The notes under the pieces are model-generated. The model saw only the letters and a program-made list of their open reading frames with translations, did no database searches and had not been told where the DNA came from. 64,000 nt of DNA, taken from NCBI RefSeq assembly GCF_001014615.2, contig NZ_LBCQ02000003.1, positions 62,001-126,000 of the forward strand, written 5' to 3'. Within the stretch, counting starts at the first letter, position 1. The number at the start of each line of letters is the position of its first letter. This DNA comes from Aquamicrobium sp. LC103. GTDB lineage: Bacteria > Pseudomonadota > Alphaproteobacteria > Rhizobiales > Rhizobiaceae. The position numbers and the translations under genes are program-made. Positions 8,439 to 16,683 of the stretch are shown piece by piece.

Positions 8439-8576
8439 TCTCTTTCGCCCGCGCCGAACCCCGGACCTGACGCAGCCCGGCGCGACGTCGCTTTTGAATG
8501 CGCGCGCGTCGTCTCACAACAAGCAGGTGGTTTGCGCTTTCGGCAATGCTCCCTCATTGGCACGTGCGGAGCGGAT

Positions 8577-8879
8577 ATGGCCGATCTCATCATAGTCTAC
8601 TGGCGCGACATCCCCGCCCAGGTGATCGTCAGGAAGGGCAGGCAGAACGCCAAGCGCGAGCTGCCGCTGCGCTTCACCGAGGCGATCGACATGTGCGCCA
8701 TGCGCACCGGCGCGGGCGACACCGACGCCTATCTCGCCGAGTGGCGCAAGGCCGAACCGGTGCCGGTCGGCGACGACCTGGAGGCGGAAGCCGACAAGGC
8801 CGCCGCCGAGATCGACGAGCGATATGATCGCGACCGGCTCGTCGCGTTGGTCAAGGCTGGCGGGAAGGACAATGTCTGA
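8577..8879 (+). CDS. 'Virulence factor' family (PF13769) protein of the C1 locus
   Basis: A 100-residue protein, MADLIIVYWRDIPAQVIV..., matching the small family named Virulence_fact. GGAG sits 6 nt before the ATG at 8577, and the gene ends inside the start of the next gene (overlap 8872-8879), so the two are translationally coupled. The family name is historical. Here it is tied to MetV/MetF-like and corrinoid genes, so a role in methyl oxidation, perhaps as a small subunit, is inferred from linkage. It is rich in charged residues at the C-terminus and has no signal peptide. Confidence 0.8.
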   Translation: MADLIIVYWRDIPAQVIVRKGRQNAKRELPLRFTEAIDMCAMRTGAGDTDAYLAEWRKAEPVPVGDDLEAEADKAAAEIDERYDRDRLVALVKAGGKDNV

Positions 8880-9459
8880 GCGGCACCCGACGGTCACCCA
8901 GGCGACGCGGGTCAGGCAGGCGGCGCCGAAATCCGACTACAAGCCCGCCGACGTCTCGCCGCAGCGCCGCGTGCAGCGCTCCTATGCCGTGCGCCTCTGG
9001 TCGGTGCGCCACTCGCGCTTTCTCGAATGGTTCTACGAGCGCTTCGCCTCCGTCTTCCTGATGCTGCACCCGCTCTGGAAGGCGATCGGATATTCGCGCG
9101 TCGAGACGCCGGTGAAATTCGTCGAGAAGCGGGTGAAGGGCTTGATGTTCGACTGCCGCATGTGCGGCCAGTGCATCCTTTCCTCCACCGGCATGTCGTG
9201 CCCGATGAACTGTCCCAAGCAATTGCGCAACGGCCCCTGCGGCGGCGTGCGCGCCAATGGCAATTGCGAGGTCGAGCCGGATATGCCCTGCGTGTGGGTG
9301 AAGGCCTGGGAAGGCTCGCGGAACATGGTGCATGGCGACGCCATCCTCAACGTGCAGAACCCCGTCGACCAGTCGCTGCGCGAAACCTCGGCCTGGCTGC
9401 GTGTGACGGCGCGCGCGGCGGCGGAGCGGGAGAACGCGAAGTCGAGTGAGGCGGCATGA
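8872..9459 (+). CDS. MetV-like methylene-H4F reductase C-terminal domain protein
   Basis: A 195-residue cysteine-rich protein (MTHFR_C, PF12225). The motif runs CRMCGQC, then CPMNCPKQLRNGPCGG, then NCEV and a final Cys: about 9 cysteines able to bind Fe-S clusters or zinc. In acetogens the matching MetV subunit binds Fe-S and works with MetF. Here the gene overlaps both neighbours (8872-8879 and 9456-9459) and is followed directly by a MetF homologue, so a MetVF-type complex is expected. It would oxidise methyl-H4F from demethylation to methylene-H4F. GGAAGG lies just before the ATG. Confidence 0.85.
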   Translation: MSERHPTVTQATRVRQAAPKSDYKPADVSPQRRVQRSYAVRLWSVRHSRFLEWFYERFASVFLMLHPLWKAIGYSRVETPVKFVEKRVKGLMFDCRMCGQCILSSTGMSCPMNCPKQLRNGPCGGVRANGNCEVEPDMPCVWVKAWEGSRNMVHGDAILNVQNPVDQSLRETSAWLRVTARAAAERENAKSSEAA

Positions 9460-10559
9460 TCGAGCCCCGCCCTCCCCAGACCGACGAGAACCCGGCCGGC
9501 ATCCACCTGCCGCTCGATCCTTTGCCGGGCCATTCCTCGCGCGGCCGGCTGGAGCGCGTGCTGCGACGCGGCGAGTTCGCCGTGACGGCGGAACTCAACC
9601 CGCCCGACAGCGCCGATCCGGAGGATGTCTACGAGCGCGCCAGGGTGTTCGACGGCTGGGTGGACGCCATCAACGCGGTGGATGCATCCGGCGCCAACTG
9701 CCACATGTCGTCGGTGGGCATCTGTGCGCTGCTGACGCGCATGGGCTACGCGCCGGTCTACCAGATCTCGTGCCGCGACCGTAACCGCATCGCCATACAG
9801 GGCGACGTGCTGGGCGCGGCCGCGATGGGCGTCGCCAACATATTGTGCCTGACCGGCGACGGCGTGCAGGCGGGCGACCAGCCCGGCGCGAAGCCCGTCT
9901 TCGACCTCGACTGCATGTCGCTGCTGGAGGCCGTGCGGACCATGCGCGACGAGCGGAAATTCCTCTCCGGCCGCAAGCTGACGACCCCGCCCTCGGTCTT
10001 CCTCGGGGCGGCTATCAATCCCTTCGCGCCGCCCTACGATTTCCGCCCGCTGCGGCTGGCCAAGAAGATCGCCGCCGGCGCGCAGTTCGTCCAAAGCCAG
10101 TATTGCTTCGACGTGCCGATGTTCCGCGACTACATGAAGCGCGTGCGCGATCTCGGCCTCACCGAGAAATGCTTCGTACTGTGCGGCGTCGGCCCCCTCG
10201 CCTCCGCCAAGACGGCGCGCTGGATACGCTCCAACGTGCCCGGCATCCATATTCCCGACCCCGTCATCGCCCGGCTCGAGGGCGCGGCCGACCAGAAGGC
10301 GGAAGGCAAGCGGCTCTGCATCGACATCATCAACGAGGTGAAGGAGATCGAGGGCGTTTCCGGCATCCATGTCATGGCCTACCGGCAGGAGGAATATGTC
10401 GCCGAGATCGTCCATGAATCCGGCGTGCTGAAGGGCCGCAAGCCCTGGAAGCGCGAAGCCCGCGCCGACGACGCGATGGTGGCCGAAAGGCTCGGCCACA
10501 TCCTTCACGACGACACCACCGAACGGCCGCAGGAAATCGTCAAGGCGGCGGCGCATTGA
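9456..10559 (+). CDS. Methylenetetrahydrofolate reductase (MetF family) of the C1 locus
   Basis: A 367-residue MTHFR-type (PF02219) flavoprotein. Visible family features are FAVTAELNPPDSADPE at the barrel start (E44 region), LCLTGDG in the flavin loop and QFVQSQYCFD near strand 7. It starts by a four-base ATGA overlap with the MetV-like gene. Family reaction: methyl-H4F <-> methylene-H4F. In this setting it likely runs in the oxidative direction, feeding methyl groups to serine or formate. The C-terminal part (about residues 300-367) is longer than in housekeeping MetF. Cytoplasmic. Confidence 0.88.
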   Translation: MIEPRPPQTDENPAGIHLPLDPLPGHSSRGRLERVLRRGEFAVTAELNPPDSADPEDVYERARVFDGWVDAINAVDASGANCHMSSVGICALLTRMGYAPVYQISCRDRNRIAIQGDVLGAAAMGVANILCLTGDGVQAGDQPGAKPVFDLDCMSLLEAVRTMRDERKFLSGRKLTTPPSVFLGAAINPFAPPYDFRPLRLAKKIAAGAQFVQSQYCFDVPMFRDYMKRVRDLGLTEKCFVLCGVGPLASAKTARWIRSNVPGIHIPDPVIARLEGAADQKAEGKRLCIDIINEVKEIEGVSGIHVMAYRQEEYVAEIVHESGVLKGRKPWKREARADDAMVAERLGHILHDDTTERPQEIVKAAAH

Positions 10560-10612
10560 AACCATTCCCGCGATTCAGGGCGGCAAACGAGAACCTCCAC
10601 GGAGACAACCAC

Positions 10613-11584
10613 ATGACCCGCACGATCGTCGCATCCGCGACAAAGGAAATCGTCATCGGCTTCGACCAGCCCTTCTGCGTGATCGGCGAACGCATCAACC
10701 CGACCGGCCGCAAGAAGCTCGCCGCCGAGATGGTGGAAGGCAATTTCGAGACGGTGAGGAAGGACGCGCTCGAACAGGTCGCGGCGGGCGCCACCATGCT
10801 CGACGTCAATGCAGGCGTCACCGCGGTCGACCCGAACGCGACGGAGCCGGCACTGCTGGTGCAGACGCTCGAGATCGTCCAAAGCCTGGTCGACGTGCCG
10901 CTTTCGATCGACTCGTCGGTGACCGCGGCGATCGAGGCCGCGCTCAAGGTCGCCAAGGGGCGCCCGCTGGTCAATTCCGTCACCGGGGAGGAGGAGAAGC
11001 TGGAGGCGATCCTGCCGCTGGTGAAGAAATACGACGTGCCGGTCGTCGCCATCTCCAACGACGAGACCGGCATTTCCATGGATCCGGACGTGCGCTTTGC
11101 GGTGGCGAAGAAGATCGTCGAGCGCTGCGCCGACCATGGCATCCCCGCGCATGACGTGGTGGTCGACCCGCTGGTGATGCCGATCGGCGCGCTGGGCGAC
11201 GCCGGCCGCCAGGTCTTCGCGCTGCTGCGCCGGCTGCGCGAGGAGCTGAAGGTCAACACGACCTGCGGCCTCTCCAACATCTCCTTCGGCCTGCCGCACC
11301 GCCACGGCATCAACGCCGCCTTCATCCCGATGGTGATCGGCGCCGGCATGACCTCGGCGATCATGAATCCCTGCCGCCCGCAGGAGATGGAGGCGGTGCG
11401 CGGCGCAAACGTGCTTGCCGGAACCGACAGGGATTGCATGACCTGGATCAGGACCTACAAGGACTACAAGCCCGCCGAGGGCGGCCATGCGGTCGCAGCG
11501 CCGGTTCCGGCCAACGCGCCCGGCGAAGGCGGCAATGGCGGCCGGCGGCGCGGCGGGCGCGAAGCGCGCATGGCAAGGGGATAG
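10613..11584 (+). CDS. Methyl-H4F:corrinoid methyltransferase (pterin-binding, MtrH/AcsE-like)
   Basis: A 323-residue TIM-barrel of the pterin-binding (DHPS-like) family. Signature stretches: GERINPTGRKKL (residues 24-35), GATMLDVNAG, PLSIDSS and DPLVMPIGA. It transfers the methyl from the methyl-corrinoid protein to tetrahydrofolate, as CmuB or AcsE-type enzymes do. The ATG at 10613 has GGAG 8 nt upstream. It is 53 bp after the MetF gene, so cotranscription from the virulence-factor gene onward is likely. The last 35 residues form a Gly/Ala/Arg-rich tail ending RRRGGREARMARG, not part of the barrel and similar to tails on Bmt and the ASKHA protein. Confidence 0.88.
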   Translation: MTRTIVASATKEIVIGFDQPFCVIGERINPTGRKKLAAEMVEGNFETVRKDALEQVAAGATMLDVNAGVTAVDPNATEPALLVQTLEIVQSLVDVPLSIDSSVTAAIEAALKVAKGRPLVNSVTGEEEKLEAILPLVKKYDVPVVAISNDETGISMDPDVRFAVAKKIVERCADHGIPAHDVVVDPLVMPIGALGDAGRQVFALLRRLREELKVNTTCGLSNISFGLPHRHGINAAFIPMVIGAGMTSAIMNPCRPQEMEAVRGANVLAGTDRDCMTWIRTYKDYKPAEGGHAVAAPVPANAPGEGGNGGRRRGGREARMARG

Positions 11585-11590
11585 CTCGAT

Positions 11591-11959
11591 GGTGCGTCCT
11601 TCGAGGCTCGCCCTTCCGATCCTGCGCCTGCATGTCGAACGCAGGCGCGGGCTCGCGCCTCAGGATGAGGGAAGACGGTGGGTTTCAGGCCGCGGTTTGA
11701 GAAGTCGAGAAGCGGTGCGTCCTTCGAGGCTCGCCCTTCCGATCCTGCGCCAACATGTCGAACGCAGGCGCGGGCTCGCGCCTCAGGATGAGGGCGGACG
11801 GTGGGCTTCAGGCCGCGGTTTGAGAGGTCGAGAAGTGGTGCGTCCTTCGAGGCTCGCCCTTCCGATCCTGCGCCAGCATGTCGAACGCAGGCGCGGGCTC
11901 GCACCTCAGGATGAGGGAGGATGGCGGGCTTCAGGCCGGGGGTTGAGAGGTAGCGACAG
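11591..11959. repeat. Three tandem 123-bp repeats
   Basis: Units begin with GGTGCGTCCTTCGAGGCTCG at 11591, 11714 and 11837, an exact 123-bp period, with only scattered substitutions (for example CCTGCATG, CCAACATG, CCAGCATG). Each unit contains CGAACGCAGGCGCGGGCTCG and CTCAGGATGAGG, the core of a common rhizobial intergenic palindromic repeat, followed by a GGTTTGAGA spacer. Open frames over it exist on both strands but follow the repeat period and are not genes. Confidence 0.93.
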
Positions 11960-12077
11960 AGATCGGGCGCGGCTGAGGCTCGTTGCGCTTACCTCGGTGG
12001 GATCGAAGGTGGCATCACGCAATACCGAAACACTTCCGCGCCAACTGTCCGGAACTTGCGGTGTAACCCACAACCGC

Positions 12078-12155
12078 CCTCATCCTGAGGCGCGAGCCCG
12101 CGCCGGCGGTCGAAGGCTTCCTCATCCTTGCGCGGGCGAGCCTCGAAGGACGCAC
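12078..12155 (-). repeat. Inverted fourth copy of the intergenic repeat, abutting the ASKHA gene
   Basis: The reverse complement starts with GTGCGTCCTTCGAGGCTCGC and ends with CTCAGGATGAGG, matching the outer parts of the 123-bp units with a different middle. It ends 5 bp before the next start codon, so GAAGGA, which could act as ribosome binding site at 10-nt spacing, lies inside the repeat. The 118 bp between tandem array and inverted copy show no gene. Confidence 0.85.
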
Positions 12156-12160
12156 GATAG

Positions 12161-14230
12161 ATGAACCCGCCCGCCAACATCACCGACCCGCTCGTCCTGT
12201 TCATGCCCTCGGGCAAGCGCGGGCGTTTCCCGAAAGGCACGACCGTGCTCGACGCGGCGCGTCAGCTCGGCGTCTATGTGGAGAGCGTGTGCGGCGGACG
12301 CGCGACCTGCGGGCGCTGCCAGGTGGTCGTGCAGGAAGGCAATTTCGCCAAGCACAAGATCGTCTCCTCCAACGACCACATCTCGGCCTTCGGCGCCAAG
12401 GAGGAACGCTACGCCCGCGTGCGCGGGCTTGCCGACGGCCGCCGCCTCTCCTGCTCCTCCGCCATCGAGGGCGATCTCGTCATCGACGTGCCGCAGGACA
12501 CGGTGATCAACGCGCAGGTGATCCGCAAGGCCGCGATCGACCGCGTCATCGAGCGCAATCCGGCCGTCCAGCTCTGCTACGTGGAGGTGGACGAGCCCGA
12601 CATGCACAAGCCGCTGGGCGATCTCGACCGGCTGAAGGCGATGCTGGAAAGGGACTGGGGCTGGAAGGACCCGCTCGTCTCCCAGCATCTCTTGCCGAGC
12701 GTTCAGAAGATATTGCGCAAGGGCGAATGGGGCGTCACCGCCGCCATCCACCGCGACATGGACCTGTCGCGGCCGACGATCATCGCGCTCTGGCCCGGCC
12801 TCCACAACGAGGCCTACGGGATCGCCTGCGACATCGGCTCGACGACGATCGCCATGCATCTCGTCTCGCTTCTGTCGGGCCGCATCGTCGCATCCTCGGG
12901 CGCGCCCAACCCGCAGATCCGCTTCGGCGAGGACCTGATGAGCCGGGTCTCCTACGTGATGATGAACCCGGACGGACAAGAGGCGATGACCAGCGCGGTG
13001 CGTGGCGCGATCAACGAACTGACGGCGAAGGTGTGCGCGGAAGGCGGCGTCAGCCCCGACGACGTGCTCGACGCCGTCTTCGTCGCCAACCCGATCATGC
13101 ACCACCTCTTCCTCGGCATCGACCCGACCGAGCTCGGCCAGGCGCCCTTCGCGCTCGCCGTGTCCGGCGCGGTCCATACCTGGGGCAGCGAGCTCGGGCT
13201 GAAGATCAACGAGGGCGCGCGCGTCTACCTGCTGCCCTGCATCGCCGGCCATGTCGGCGCGGACGCCGCCGGCGCCACGCTTTCGGAAGCACCCTACAAG
13301 CAGGACCGGATGATGCTCCTGGTCGATGTCGGCACCAATGCCGAGATCGTGCTCGGCAATCGCGATCGCGTGGTGGCGGCCTCCTCTCCCACGGGTCCGG
13401 CCTTCGAGGGCGCGGAAATCTCCTCCGGCCAGCGCGCCGCCCCCGGCGCGATCGAACGGGTGCGCATCGACGCCGAGACGCTCGAGCCGCGCTTCCGCAT
13501 CATCGGCTCCGACAGATGGTCGGACGAGGACGGGTTCGCGGCCGATGCGGAGCGGCTCGGCATCACCGGCATATGCGGCTCGGCAATCATCGAGGTCGTG
13601 GCGGAGATGTTCCTTTCGGGCGTCATCTCGGAGGACGGCGTCATCGACGGCGCGCTGGCGGCGAGAAGCCCGCGCATCTTCCAGAGCGGCCGCACCTTCT
13701 CCTATCTGCTCCATGACGGCACGCCGCGCATCACGGTCACGCAGAACGACGTGCGGGCGATCCAGCTCGCCAAGTCGGCGCTCTACGCCGGCGTGAAGCT
13801 GCTCATGGAGAAGCAGGGCGTGACGAGCGTCGACACGATCCGCTTCGCCGGCGCCTTCGGCTCCTTCATCGATCCGAAATACGCCATGGTGCTGGGGCTG
13901 ATCCCCGATTGCGACCTAGCCGAGGTCAAGGCGGTGGGCAACGCCGCCGGCACCGGCGCGCTGATGGCGCTCTTGAACCGCGGACACCGGCGCGAGATCG
14001 AGGAGGTGGTGCGCCGCATCGAGAAGATCGAAACCGCGCTCGAGCCGAATTTTCAGCAGCTCTTCGTCAACGCCATGGCGATACCCAACAAGGTCGATCC
14101 CTTCGCCAAGCTCGCCGAGCAGGTCAGCCTACCGCCGCGCAAGCTGCTATCCGACGAAGCATCGGCGGGCGATGCCGCGCCGCGCCGCCGCTCGCGCGAG
14201 GAACGCGCGGCCAGACGCGGGCGGGGGTAG
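12161..14230 (+). CDS. ASKHA-domain corrinoid activation protein (RamA/DUF4445-like, 2Fe-2S)
   Basis: A 689-residue protein. Residues 10-105 form a plant-type 2Fe-2S ferredoxin domain with C44, C50, C53 and C98 (ESVCGGRATCGRC, then RRLSCSS). The rest is the ASKHA ATPase region of DUF4445, with ACDIGSTTIAMHL, PNPQIRFGEDLMSRVSY and LLVDVGTNAEIVL. Such proteins reduce inactive cob(II)amide of methyl carriers at the cost of ATP. It is the expected repair partner of the corrinoid protein here. The tail, after residue 665, ends PRRRSREERAARRGRG. No canonical promoter or leader is visible because a repeat runs up to the start codon. Confidence 0.92.
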   Translation: MNPPANITDPLVLFMPSGKRGRFPKGTTVLDAARQLGVYVESVCGGRATCGRCQVVVQEGNFAKHKIVSSNDHISAFGAKEERYARVRGLADGRRLSCSSAIEGDLVIDVPQDTVINAQVIRKAAIDRVIERNPAVQLCYVEVDEPDMHKPLGDLDRLKAMLERDWGWKDPLVSQHLLPSVQKILRKGEWGVTAAIHRDMDLSRPTIIALWPGLHNEAYGIACDIGSTTIAMHLVSLLSGRIVASSGAPNPQIRFGEDLMSRVSYVMMNPDGQEAMTSAVRGAINELTAKVCAEGGVSPDDVLDAVFVANPIMHHLFLGIDPTELGQAPFALAVSGAVHTWGSELGLKINEGARVYLLPCIAGHVGADAAGATLSEAPYKQDRMMLLVDVGTNAEIVLGNRDRVVAASSPTGPAFEGAEISSGQRAAPGAIERVRIDAETLEPRFRIIGSDRWSDEDGFAADAERLGITGICGSAIIEVVAEMFLSGVISEDGVIDGALAARSPRIFQSGRTFSYLLHDGTPRITVTQNDVRAIQLAKSALYAGVKLLMEKQGVTSVDTIRFAGAFGSFIDPKYAMVLGLIPDCDLAEVKAVGNAAGTGALMALLNRGHRREIEEVVRRIEKIETALEPNFQQLFVNAMAIPNKVDPFAKLAEQVSLPPRKLLSDEASAGDAAPRRRSREERAARRGRG

Positions 14231-14251
14231 CCGCCCGGACCACCGGCCGTC

Positions 14252-14431
14252 TCAGCCGAGGGCGACGACGACCCGCTCGGGAAACTCCTTTTCGTCCGTC
14301 CAGATGCGAATGCGCGTTCTGGGCCTGCCAGCCGGCATGCGGAGCCATTCGGCCAATTCCGCATCGCCGAACACGATCGTCCCGCTGGGCGTGGCGATGG
14401 TGTCGTCGAAGACCGGCGGGGCCTTTCTCGC
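14252..14431 (-). pseudogene. Truncated second copy of the putative immunity gene
   Basis: Minus-strand frame ending at TGA 14252-14254 reads ...PPVFDDTIATPSGTIVFGD...RPRTRIRIWTDEKEFPERVVVALG. It aligns with the last ~60 residues of the intact neighbour (PRFDGMLQTPEHKVILFDV...TKTRVRIWTNHPTQPDDVVIGLG). The frame is closed upstream by a stop at about 14432 with no start codon, so the N-terminal two thirds are missing. It looks like the decayed remnant of a tandem paralogue. Confidence 0.72.
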
Positions 14432-14471
14432 TCACCTCCGTATACGATCCCGCTAAAAGTTCCGTCTCGCA

Positions 14472-14843
14472 TCAGCCCAGCCCGATTACGACGTCGTCCG
14501 GCTGGGTCGGGTGATTGGTCCAGATGCGCACCCTGGTTTTCGTTTCCGAAACATCCATCGACAGAATTTCGGGCGTGTTCACGTCGAAGAGGATGACCTT
14601 GTGCTCCGGGGTCTGGAGCATGCCGTCAAAGCGCGGAGCTTCTGATCGGTACGGCAGTTCCTCGACGGGCCCGAGGGTGATCTTGGTATCACCTTCGTTC
14701 CAGTAGAGGCACATCACATTGATGCATTCATCACTGGCAATCAGCCCGGTCAGATCATGGTCCAACGGGATTCGCACATCCAAGGCGCCGGCTATGTAAA
14801 AGCTTACATATTCGGGTGCGACATCGGCAAATTTGATCGTCAT
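14472..14843 (-). CDS. Putative immunity protein
   Basis: A 123-residue acidic soluble protein, no signal peptide or membrane segment; I do not recognise a named family. Its start overlaps the stop of the upstream toxin-like gene (14840-14843, ATGA type), so the two are cotranslated. Position after a nuclease-like toxin, small size, acidity and the presence of a truncated tandem paralogue directly downstream all fit an immunity gene. Function is inferred from context only. Confidence 0.6.
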   Translation of the reverse strand: MTIKFADVAPEYVSFYIAGALDVRIPLDHDLTGLIASDECINVMCLYWNEGDTKITLGPVEELPYRSEAPRFDGMLQTPEHKVILFDVNTPEILSMDVSETKTRVRIWTNHPTQPDDVVIGLG

Positions 14844-15508
14844 TTTTGCACCCTAAACAGATAAGTGCTCAAGAGACCGCCCTGGCTGCTGCTGCATCGG
14901 AGGCAATGAGGATAGATTCTCGTCGGCTTGCCCATTGACTTTGGCACTTGGTGATCGCCCACGAAAGAGCTGGACCGTGTTCCAGGTTCCTTAGTCCCAC
15001 AGCGATGACATCCCCATTTTCGCCCTATCCGATCGACTTCCTGCTGCTCAGACCGCGCCAAGCGACGATTGGTGGATGGTGCCGATACCCACTCACGAGC
15101 AAAGGGACCCGGCTCGGCGCGGTTCGCAGAAATCAGACCTTCTACGGTCGAGTATGCCTGCGGCGGCGGTTTCCACTTCGGATCGAGCTTCCTGACGTCG
15201 CGGAGAGCGCCGCGCATCGCGCCGGTTGATTGCGCCAGCCGCGCTTCCTGCGCGAGCGTTATCGAATGCCACCGGTTTCCTATCCGGACATGGCCGCCGC
15301 CCGCGCGCCGGCGCGCAACCCGATGAACGCGGGCATAGCCCGGCTCGTACGTCCATTTTCCACCGTCGGGGTTTCCACGCGGCACACGTGGTTGATCGGG
15401 CCGAAAGCCGGCCTTGGAGGCCGATATCAGGCGCCCGGTCGCGAGCTGCATTCTCAAACCCGCCAGCCACCAGCCGGTCCGATGTGCCGTCGATTCCTTG
15501 CTCTCCAC
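14840..15508 (-). CDS. Putative HNH-like nuclease toxin
   Basis: A 222-residue protein starting at GTG 15508, with AGAGG about 10 nt upstream. The middle carries FRPDQPRVPRGNPDGGKW, a linker motif common in rhizobial toxin-like proteins. The C-terminus has CHRCGTKEPGTRSSSF, VGDHQVPKSM and IYPHCLRCSSSQGG: two Cys pairs and a DH centre resembling zinc-bound HNH/treble-clef nucleases of polymorphic toxins. No secretion domain is present, so it may be a displaced toxin tip or an orphan module. The next gene on the strand is the putative immunity protein. Fold assignment is from motif reading only. Confidence 0.6.
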   Translation of the reverse strand: MESKESTAHRTGWWLAGLRMQLATGRLISASKAGFRPDQPRVPRGNPDGGKWTYEPGYARVHRVARRRAGGGHVRIGNRWHSITLAQEARLAQSTGAMRGALRDVRKLDPKWKPPPQAYSTVEGLISANRAEPGPFAREWVSAPSTNRRLARSEQQEVDRIGRKWGCHRCGTKEPGTRSSSFVGDHQVPKSMGKPTRIYPHCLRCSSSQGGLLSTYLFRVQK

Positions 15509-15686
15509 GCTTCGCCACCTCTCGTCGCTCGTCCGCGACTAGGGTGCGGCAAACCGGAAGGAGGTGGATCGAAGGGCGCGCCGCTTTTCGCCAACCTATT
15601 GCCTCGGCTGAGGTTTTTCCGGCAAAGTGCCCGGTTCAGTCCACGCGCTGGAATTCGCGGCCGCCACCGGGAACCGTTTCGACACC

Positions 15687-16670
15687 ATGCCCAGCCTGAA
15701 GTCGTATCTCGTCGCCTTCGTCCTGAAGCACACGCGCAAGAAGGCCTTCGCGAGCCCGGAAGGGCTGCATGCCTGGATCGTCAAGTCGCGCAAGACGCAG
15801 GACCACCGCCCGCCGGTCGAGGTCGCCGGACGCGTCGCCGTCACGCAGCGGCAGGTCGATGGCCACGTCGTCTACGAGGTGCGACCGAAAGACGGCGAGG
15901 CAACCCGCCGCGTGCTCTACCTGCATGGCGGTGCCTATTGCTTCGAGATCACCTCGTTTCACTGGCGGCTGATCGCGGAGATGTGCGAGCGGCTCTCGGC
16001 CCACATCAGCGTTCCGGTCTATCCGCTTGCGCCGGAACATGATTTCCACGCGATCTTCGGCATGGGCGCTGCGGTCTATCGCGACGTGATGGCGGCCGCC
16101 GACGAGGTCGCGGTGATGGGCGATTCGGCCGGCGGCAACATGGCGCTGGTGCTGACCCTGATGGCGGCGGAAGAGGGGTGGAAGCTGCCTTCCCGCCTGG
16201 TCCTGATCTCGCCCGGGGTCGACATGACGCTGACCAATGACGAGACGCGCCGGGCAGCCCTGCTCGACCCGTGGCTCGACATACCGGGAGGCATGGAAGC
16301 CGTGCGCATCTATGCCGCCGAGCTCGATTTTTCCGACTGGCGCATCAGTCCCTCCTATGGCGAGCTTTCCGTGCTGCCGCCGACGCTGATCTTTTCCGGC
16401 ACCCGCGACCTGCTCTATCCCGACACGGTTGTGTTCGCCGAAAAGGCACGCGCGGCCGGCGCCGAGGTCGAGCTCGTCACCGGCAAGGGCATGATCCATG
16501 TCTGGCCGCTGATCGACATGCCGGAGACGCGCATCGCGCGCGATCGCATGGTGGAGTTTCTGCGGGGCGATGACGCTGTGCCGGCGGGCCATTCGATATC
16601 GAGTTCGCCATCCGCGTCGGAGCCTGCATTCCCGACCGCTCGCTTGGCTCGCTCGCGAAGTCGGAAATGA
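15687..16670 (+). CDS. Alpha/beta hydrolase, HSL-type esterase
   Basis: A 327-residue hydrolase of the hormone-sensitive lipase type (Abhydrolase_3). The oxyanion motif HGGAY and nucleophile elbow GDSAGGN are clear; the acid is likely Asp in GTRDLLYPD, and the histidine is in MIHVWP. It hydrolyses short acyl esters in this family; the substrate is unknown. Start: ATG 15687 (MPSLKSYLV) preferred; a GTG at 15627 is in frame and neither has a good Shine-Dalgarno. It is convergent with ligD. Last ~30 residues are low-complexity Ser/Arg-rich. Confidence 0.85.
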   Translation: MPSLKSYLVAFVLKHTRKKAFASPEGLHAWIVKSRKTQDHRPPVEVAGRVAVTQRQVDGHVVYEVRPKDGEATRRVLYLHGGAYCFEITSFHWRLIAEMCERLSAHISVPVYPLAPEHDFHAIFGMGAAVYRDVMAAADEVAVMGDSAGGNMALVLTLMAAEEGWKLPSRLVLISPGVDMTLTNDETRRAALLDPWLDIPGGMEAVRIYAAELDFSDWRISPSYGELSVLPPTLIFSGTRDLLYPDTVVFAEKARAAGAEVELVTGKGMIHVWPLIDMPETRIARDRMVEFLRGDDAVPAGHSISSSPSASEPAFPTARLARSRSRK

Positions 16671-16683
16671 CCGACGTGCCGGC

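Noticed and set aside
11487-12164. Open frames on both strands through the 123-bp repeats
   Set aside because: 123 is a multiple of 3, so any frame without a stop stays open over all units; the peptide merely repeats with the DNA period.
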